Below, piece by piece: positions 13,401 through 16,527 of a stretch of 16,527 nucleotides of DNA. The stretch spans positions 1 to 16,527 of the forward strand of contig JAJRRZ010000030.1 of NCBI GenBank assembly GCA_024279045.1. The letters run 5' to 3'. How positions within the stretch are numbered: the first letter of the stretch is position 1; every line of letters starts with the position of its first letter. The translations under genes were made by a program, and so were the position numbers. Origin of the DNA: Alphaproteobacteria bacterium. GTDB taxonomy: Bacteria; Pseudomonadota; Alphaproteobacteria; Rhizobiales; Aestuariivirgaceae. The notes beneath the pieces are model-generated. The model was not told where the DNA came from. It saw nothing but the letters and a program-made list of their open reading frames with translations, and did not search any database.

Positions 13401-15800
13401 TCAACCACGCCGCCGCCCTCTTGCGGGCTCGCGTTCGGCTTTGCCGCTCTTGTCATTCCTTGCGCGCCTCTTGCGTGGCTTCGCCGCGGTTCGAGCCGTC
13501 TTGCCGGACGCGTTCGCCTTGCCATGCAGGGTCAGGGATGTAGCGCGGCGCTTGCCGCCGGAGACAATCTCGAAGCGCAGGCCCCCGGCCATCGGCGCGG
13601 CCTCCAGCAGCTTCACCTCCACCGCATCGCCCAGTTGATAGACCGTGCCGGTGCGCCGACCAACAAGCGCGAAGCGGCGTTCGTCGTGCACATAGAAATC
13701 ATCGCCCAGCGAGCGCATGGGCACGAAGCCGTCCGCGCCATTTTCCAGCAACGCGACGAACAGCCCGGCGCGCGTAACCCCGGAGATGCGCGCAGGGAAA
13801 GTCGCGCCGATACGCTCGGCCATGTGCGCCGCCATCATGCGCGCCACGGTGTCGCGTTCCGCTGCCATGGAGCGGCGCTCGGCGGCGGAAATCAGCTCCG
13901 CCGTCTCGTGCATTTTCTCGATGTCCTCCGCCGACAGACCGTCGCGCCGCGCATCGCCCAGCTTCAGCGCCTTGATCAGCCCGCGATGCACGATGAGGTC
14001 GGCATAGCGGCGGATCGGCGAGGTGAAATGCGCATAGCGCGCGAGATTCAGTCCGAAATGGCCGATGTTCTCCGTGTCGTAGATAGCCTGGCTCTGGCTG
14101 CGCAGCACCACCTCGTTGACCACGTGCTCGAATTCCGTGCCCTTCACCTGTTGCAGGATGCGGTTGAAGTGCATCGGCTTCGGTCGCTGGCCCAGCGGCG
14201 CGGACAACCCCAGGGTCTTCAGGAACTGCTGCAGGGCAATGATCTTTTCCGGCGCCGGGGCATCATGCACGCGGTAGATCAGCGGCGTCTGCCGCGCTTC
14301 CAGCGTTTCCGCCGCGCACACGTTGGCTTGGATCATCATCTCCTCGATGAGCTTGTGCGCATCCAGCCGCACCGGCGAAACCACGCGCTCGATCAGCCCC
14401 GTGGCATCGAGGATCAGCTTGCGCTCCGGCACGTCCAGCTCCAGCGGCTGGCGTTTCGCACGCGCTTCCATCAGCGCCGCGTAGGCCGCCCACAGGGGCT
14501 TCAGCACCGGCTCAAGCAGCGGCTCGGTAACCTCGTCGGCATAGCCGTCGATGGCGGCCTGCGCCTGTTCGTAGGAAAGGAAGGCGGCAGAGCGCATGAT
14601 GACACGGGCGAAGCGATGCTTCAGCTTGCGGCCATGCCGGTCGAAGGTCATGAAACAGGCAAGTGCGGGGCGATCCTCTCCGGCGCGCAGGCTGCACAGA
14701 TCGTTGGATATGCGCTCGGGCAGCATCGGCACCACGCGGTCGGGGAAGTAGGTGGAATTGCCGCGCAGCCGGGCTTCCTCGTCCAGCGCCGAGCCGGGCC
14801 GCACGTAGGCCGCCACGTCGGCAATGGCGACAATCAACTGAAAGCCGCCCTCGTTGGCCGGGTCGTCGTCGGGCCGGGCGAAGACCGCATCGTCATGATC
14901 ACGTGCATCCGGTGGATCGATGGTAACCAGCGGCAGCTCGCGGATATCCTCGCGGCCCTCCATGTCGAAGGGGCCAAGCTCGTCGGTCTCGCGCAGCACA
15001 TCATCAGGGAATTCCGTGCGGATGCCCTGTTCGTGAATGGCAATCAGCGAGATGTTGCGCTGATCGTCCACATCGCCCAGACGCTCCACCACCCGCGCCC
15101 ACATCAGCCCGCGGCGGCGGTCCTTGCGCACCTCCGCGCGCACCAGTTCGCCTTCTTCGGCATCGCCGCCATCGCCGGGCTTGACGATGATGGGCCGCGC
15201 ACGGCCACGTTTTTCAACCGGCTCCAGCCAGCCGCCACCATCCGGGTTGCGCCGCAACACGCCGAGGATCTCGTCCGCCGCGTGGTCGATGCGCCTGATC
15301 ACCCGCGCCACGTAAGGGTAGGGCACATCATCATCCGCCGGACGAATGCGCGCCAGCACCCGATCACCAGGACCCGGCAACTTGTCGCCAACGCGGCCCT
15401 TGCGCGCCGCAGCGTCACCATCCAGCAGCAGCACCTTTGGCGCCGGGCCTTGCACCTCTTCGTCCCATACGGAAGGCCGGGCAATCAACTCGCCCTCGTC
15501 ATCAGGGCCGATGACATCCAGCACCGCCACCTTCGGCAGCTCGCCGGCCACGGCGAAGCTCTTCTGGCGCCTGTCCAGCAGGCCGCGCTCGGCCATGTCG
15601 CGCAGCCGTTCCTTCAGGGCGATGCGCGCCTCGCCCTTCAGACCGAAGGCCCGCGCGATCTCGCGCTTGCCGACCTTGTGTTCCGCGCTGCGGATATAGT
15701 CGAGGATTTCCGCCTCGCTCGGCGGCTGGCCGGGGCGACGCGCCGAGAGGGGTGTTTTCTTGCGTGGCGAGGTGGTCTTTTTCTTCTTGTGTTTCGTCAA
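13401..15800 (-). CDS. rnr: Ribonuclease R
   Basis: Processive 3'-to-5' exoribonuclease that degrades structured RNA and takes part in RNA quality control. From the TTG start at 15800 the protein has 799 residues. A Lys-rich N-terminus (about 2-22) is followed by a winged helix (about 27-85, with KVGKREIARAFGLKG), cold-shock-type domains (about 90-280) and the RNB catalytic domain. The RNB domain has the metal-binding IDPPDARDHDDA (Asp295, Asp301, Asp303, Asp304), YFPDRVVPMLPERISNDLCSL (351-371) and HFTSPIRRYADLIVHR (591-606). Then come an S1 domain (about 665-748) and a basic Lys/Arg-rich tail (750-799). TTG is preferred because AGGA lies 8 nt upstream (15809-15812) and there is no in-frame ATG near the family start; a longer frame would run through acpS. 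It is divergent from acpS and 216 bp before cbiX. Confidence 0.95.
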   Translation of the reverse strand: MTKHKKKKTTSPRKKTPLSARRPGQPPSEAEILDYIRSAEHKVGKREIARAFGLKGEARIALKERLRDMAERGLLDRRQKSFAVAGELPKVAVLDVIGPDDEGELIARPSVWDEEVQGPAPKVLLLDGDAAARKGRVGDKLPGPGDRVLARIRPADDDVPYPYVARVIRRIDHAADEILGVLRRNPDGGGWLEPVEKRGRARPIIVKPGDGGDAEEGELVRAEVRKDRRRGLMWARVVERLGDVDDQRNISLIAIHEQGIRTEFPDDVLRETDELGPFDMEGREDIRELPLVTIDPPDARDHDDAVFARPDDDPANEGGFQLIVAIADVAAYVRPGSALDEEARLRGNSTYFPDRVVPMLPERISNDLCSLRAGEDRPALACFMTFDRHGRKLKHRFARVIMRSAAFLSYEQAQAAIDGYADEVTEPLLEPVLKPLWAAYAALMEARAKRQPLELDVPERKLILDATGLIERVVSPVRLDAHKLIEEMMIQANVCAAETLEARQTPLIYRVHDAPAPEKIIALQQFLKTLGLSAPLGQRPKPMHFNRILQQVKGTEFEHVVNEVVLRSQSQAIYDTENIGHFGLNLARYAHFTSPIRRYADLIVHRGLIKALKLGDARRDGLSAEDIEKMHETAELISAAERRSMAAERDTVARMMAAHMAERIGATFPARISGVTRAGLFVALLENGADGFVPMRSLGDDFYVHDERRFALVGRRTGTVYQLGDAVEVKLLEAAPMAGGLRFEIVSGGKRRATSLTLHGKANASGKTARTAAKPRKRRARNDKSGKAEREPARGRRRG

Positions 15801-15833
15801 TGGATTTTTCCTGTCATGAATGCTCTCGCTGGT

Positions 15834-15882
15834 GCATACATGGCCCGAATGACGGGCGCATACAAGGCAAACGAGGCAAACG
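15834..15882. repeat. Cluster of short direct and inverted repeats between rnr and acpS
   Basis: GCATACA occurs at 15834-15840 and 15858-15864. Between the copies is a 5-bp hairpin, GCCCG-AATGA-CGGGC (15843-15857). Immediately after the second copy, AGGCAAACG is repeated in tandem (15865-15873 and 15874-15882). All lie in the 111-bp divergent gap that must hold the promoters of rnr and acpS. They could be regulator sites or the footprint of a small insertion. Confidence 0.55.
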
Positions 15883-15911
15883 GCAGCGCAAGCAAGCGGT
15901 GTTTTGGCGGC

Positions 15912-16316
15912 ATGATCATCGGCCTGGGCAGCGACATTGTGGAAATCGCACGCATTGCCGCGCTGCTGAAGCGCCATGGCGCGCGCTTCGAGCAACGTGT
16001 GTTCACCACGCGCGAACGGGCGCTGGCCGAGCAACGCGGCGCAGTGGCAAAGGCAGCGACACTGGCCAAGCGATTCGCTGCGAAGGAGGCGGCGGCAAAG
16101 GCACTGGGCTGTGGCTTTCGCCATGGCGTGCAATGGCACGAGATCGAGGTGATCAACGATGATCTGGGTGCGCCCAGGCTGCTGCTGCATGGTGGCGCGG
16201 CTGCGCGGCTGAAAGCGCTGTTGGGCGCCGGTCATGTCGCGCGCTTGCATGTAACCCTGTCTGATGAAAAGCGCTATGCGCTGGCGGTGGTGATTGTCGA
16301 GGCGATGTTGGAATGA
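15912..16316 (+). CDS. acpS: Holo-[acyl-carrier-protein] synthase
   Basis: Transfers 4'-phosphopantetheine from CoA to apo-ACP, which activates the carrier for fatty acid synthesis. The 134 residues begin with the family-typical MIIGLGSDIVEIARI, with metal ligand Asp8. They contain FTTRERALAE (31-40) and the signature LAKRFAAKEAAAKALG (51-66), with the second metal ligand near Glu59. The length is normal. The ATG at 15912 is chosen by family alignment; only a weak GGCGGC precedes it, and in-frame ATGs further upstream would add residues unlike the family. In many alphaproteobacteria acpS is followed by lepB, rnc and era. Here sequence of insertion-element character begins soon after its stop. 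Confidence 0.95.
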   Translation: MIIGLGSDIVEIARIAALLKRHGARFEQRVFTTRERALAEQRGAVAKAATLAKRFAAKEAAAKALGCGFRHGVQWHEIEVINDDLGAPRLLLHGGAAARLKALLGAGHVARLHVTLSDEKRYALAVVIVEAMLE

Positions 16317-16435
16317 ATCAGGACAATCACATCAGGTATCAGTGGACGTTGCATGTGTGTGGCAATGTCTCCGTTTCGCGTCATGTCCGGCTTGACCCCA
16401 CTGCTGTCCGGTTTAATTTTCTGGACAATGTGCAT

Positions 16436-16500
16436 GGCATTGATTCTACTGTGTTTCAAACGTTTCCGGCAGTTTGGGACACACAGCGGAGATCAATGCC
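16436..16500 (+). promoter_or_regulatory. Inverted repeat covering the transposase ribosome-binding site
   Basis: GGCATTGAT (16436-16444) pairs with ATCAATGCC (16492-16500), and CTGTGT (16449-16454) pairs with ACACAG (16481-16486), with a short internal bulge between and a 26-nt loop. The GGAG Shine-Dalgarno (16488-16491) of the transposase lies in the unpaired bulge between the stems, and the stem ends directly at its ATG. An mRNA that reads in from outside would fold this way. Confidence 0.65.
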
Positions 16501-16527
16501 ATGCGCCACGACAATAGCGTATTTCAC
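16501..16527 (+). CDS. Transposase N-terminus, probably IS4 family with DUF4372 domain (partial)
   Basis: Only nine codons are present, encoding MRHDNSVFH, and the frame leaves the window open. This opening resembles the start of IS4-family transposases with an N-terminal DUF4372 domain, many of which begin MRH-N-x-V/F-H before an LLK-x-x-PW segment. GGAG at 16488-16491 is 9 nt upstream of the ATG. The assignment rests on nine residues and the repeats around it, so another transposase family remains possible. Confidence 0.5.

Larger units (their letters stand above)
16384..16527 (+). mobile_element. Left part of an insertion sequence, probably IS4 family (boundary uncertain)
   Basis: Base composition turns AT-richer after the acpS stop and a transposase start appears at 16501. 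TGTCCGG occurs twice, 21 bp apart (16384-16390 and 16405-16411), and the second copy forms an inverted pair, TGTCC/GGACA, with 16423-16427. Such repeats suit an IS terminus or a promoter region, but the exact end cannot be fixed without the other end of the element. The segment 16317-16383 holds no gene I can support. Confidence 0.5.

Noticed and set aside
15801..15911. A longer AcpS from upstream in-frame ATGs, with a GAY-containing peptide repeat
   Set aside because: AcpS proteins begin at MIIGLGSD; the peptide repeat only mirrors DNA repeats in the promoter gap.
13239..16316. A 1025-codon open frame on the plus strand running opposite rnr and into acpS
   Set aside because: It is the shadow of GC-rich rnr codons with the true acpS frame at its end. 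The translated part before AcpS has no recognisable domain, and rnr motifs on the other strand are complete.
1..16527. CRISPR arrays, tRNA or rRNA genes, toxin-antitoxin or phage-defence genes
   Set aside because: No regularly spaced repeats, no cloverleaf-like or rRNA sequence, and no genes of these kinds were seen on either strand.

Overview
The window is a GC-rich bacterial chromosome segment, most likely from an alphaproteobacterium. The reasons are the homodimeric, eukaryote-like type of NADP isocitrate dehydrogenase, a Bpt-type aminoacyl-tRNA transferase, and dprA/plsY, rnr and acpS genes of alphaproteobacterial character. The genus cannot be read from the sequence. Coding density is very high, with many ATGA-type 4-bp overlaps, and nearly all long open frames opposite these genes are GC-driven shadows.

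Layout. (1) 1-219, minus: 5' part of a UbiH/COQ6-type FAD monooxygenase, divergent from icd (418-1641, plus), with argC (1705-2778, plus) behind it. (2) 2892-5646, minus: a bpt-plsY-dprA gene string (Leu/Phe-tRNA-protein transferase family, acyl-phosphate glycerol-3-phosphate acyltransferase, DNA-processing protein). (3) 5773-6654, plus: a 3-hydroxyisobutyrate-dehydrogenase-family oxidoreductase, convergent with the next block. (4) 6657-13184, minus: a six-gene corrin-ring operon in transcription order cbiX, cobH, cobL, cobI, cbiG-cobJ fusion, cobM. (5) 13401-15800, minus: rnr (RNase R, probably from a TTG start), divergent from acpS (15912-16316, plus). (6) 16317-16527: the left part of an insertion sequence, whose transposase starts at 16501 and runs off the window.

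The cobalamin operon is the main accessory content. CbiX is a chelatase acting on sirohydrochlorin and CbiG opens the ring-A lactone after ring contraction. Their presence, with no CobG/CobZ or CobN in the window, points to the early-cobalt (oxygen-independent) route. CobI, CbiG-CobJ, CobM, CobL and CobH supply the C20, C17, C11 and C5/C15 methylations and the final methyl shift. The CbiD-type C1 methyltransferase and the precorrin-6A reductase (CobK/CbiJ) are not in the window and must lie elsewhere or be replaced. The chelatase is the long form, with an MXCXXC motif and a 24-histidine tail. The 216-bp leader before it carries stem-loops and a partial match to the B12 box.

I did not find a clearly new system. 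The observations best worth a second look are the long CbiX with its leader, the CbiG-CobJ fusion with its implied route, the IS end whose inverted repeat covers the transposase ribosome-binding site, and two small repeat structures in divergent promoter regions.
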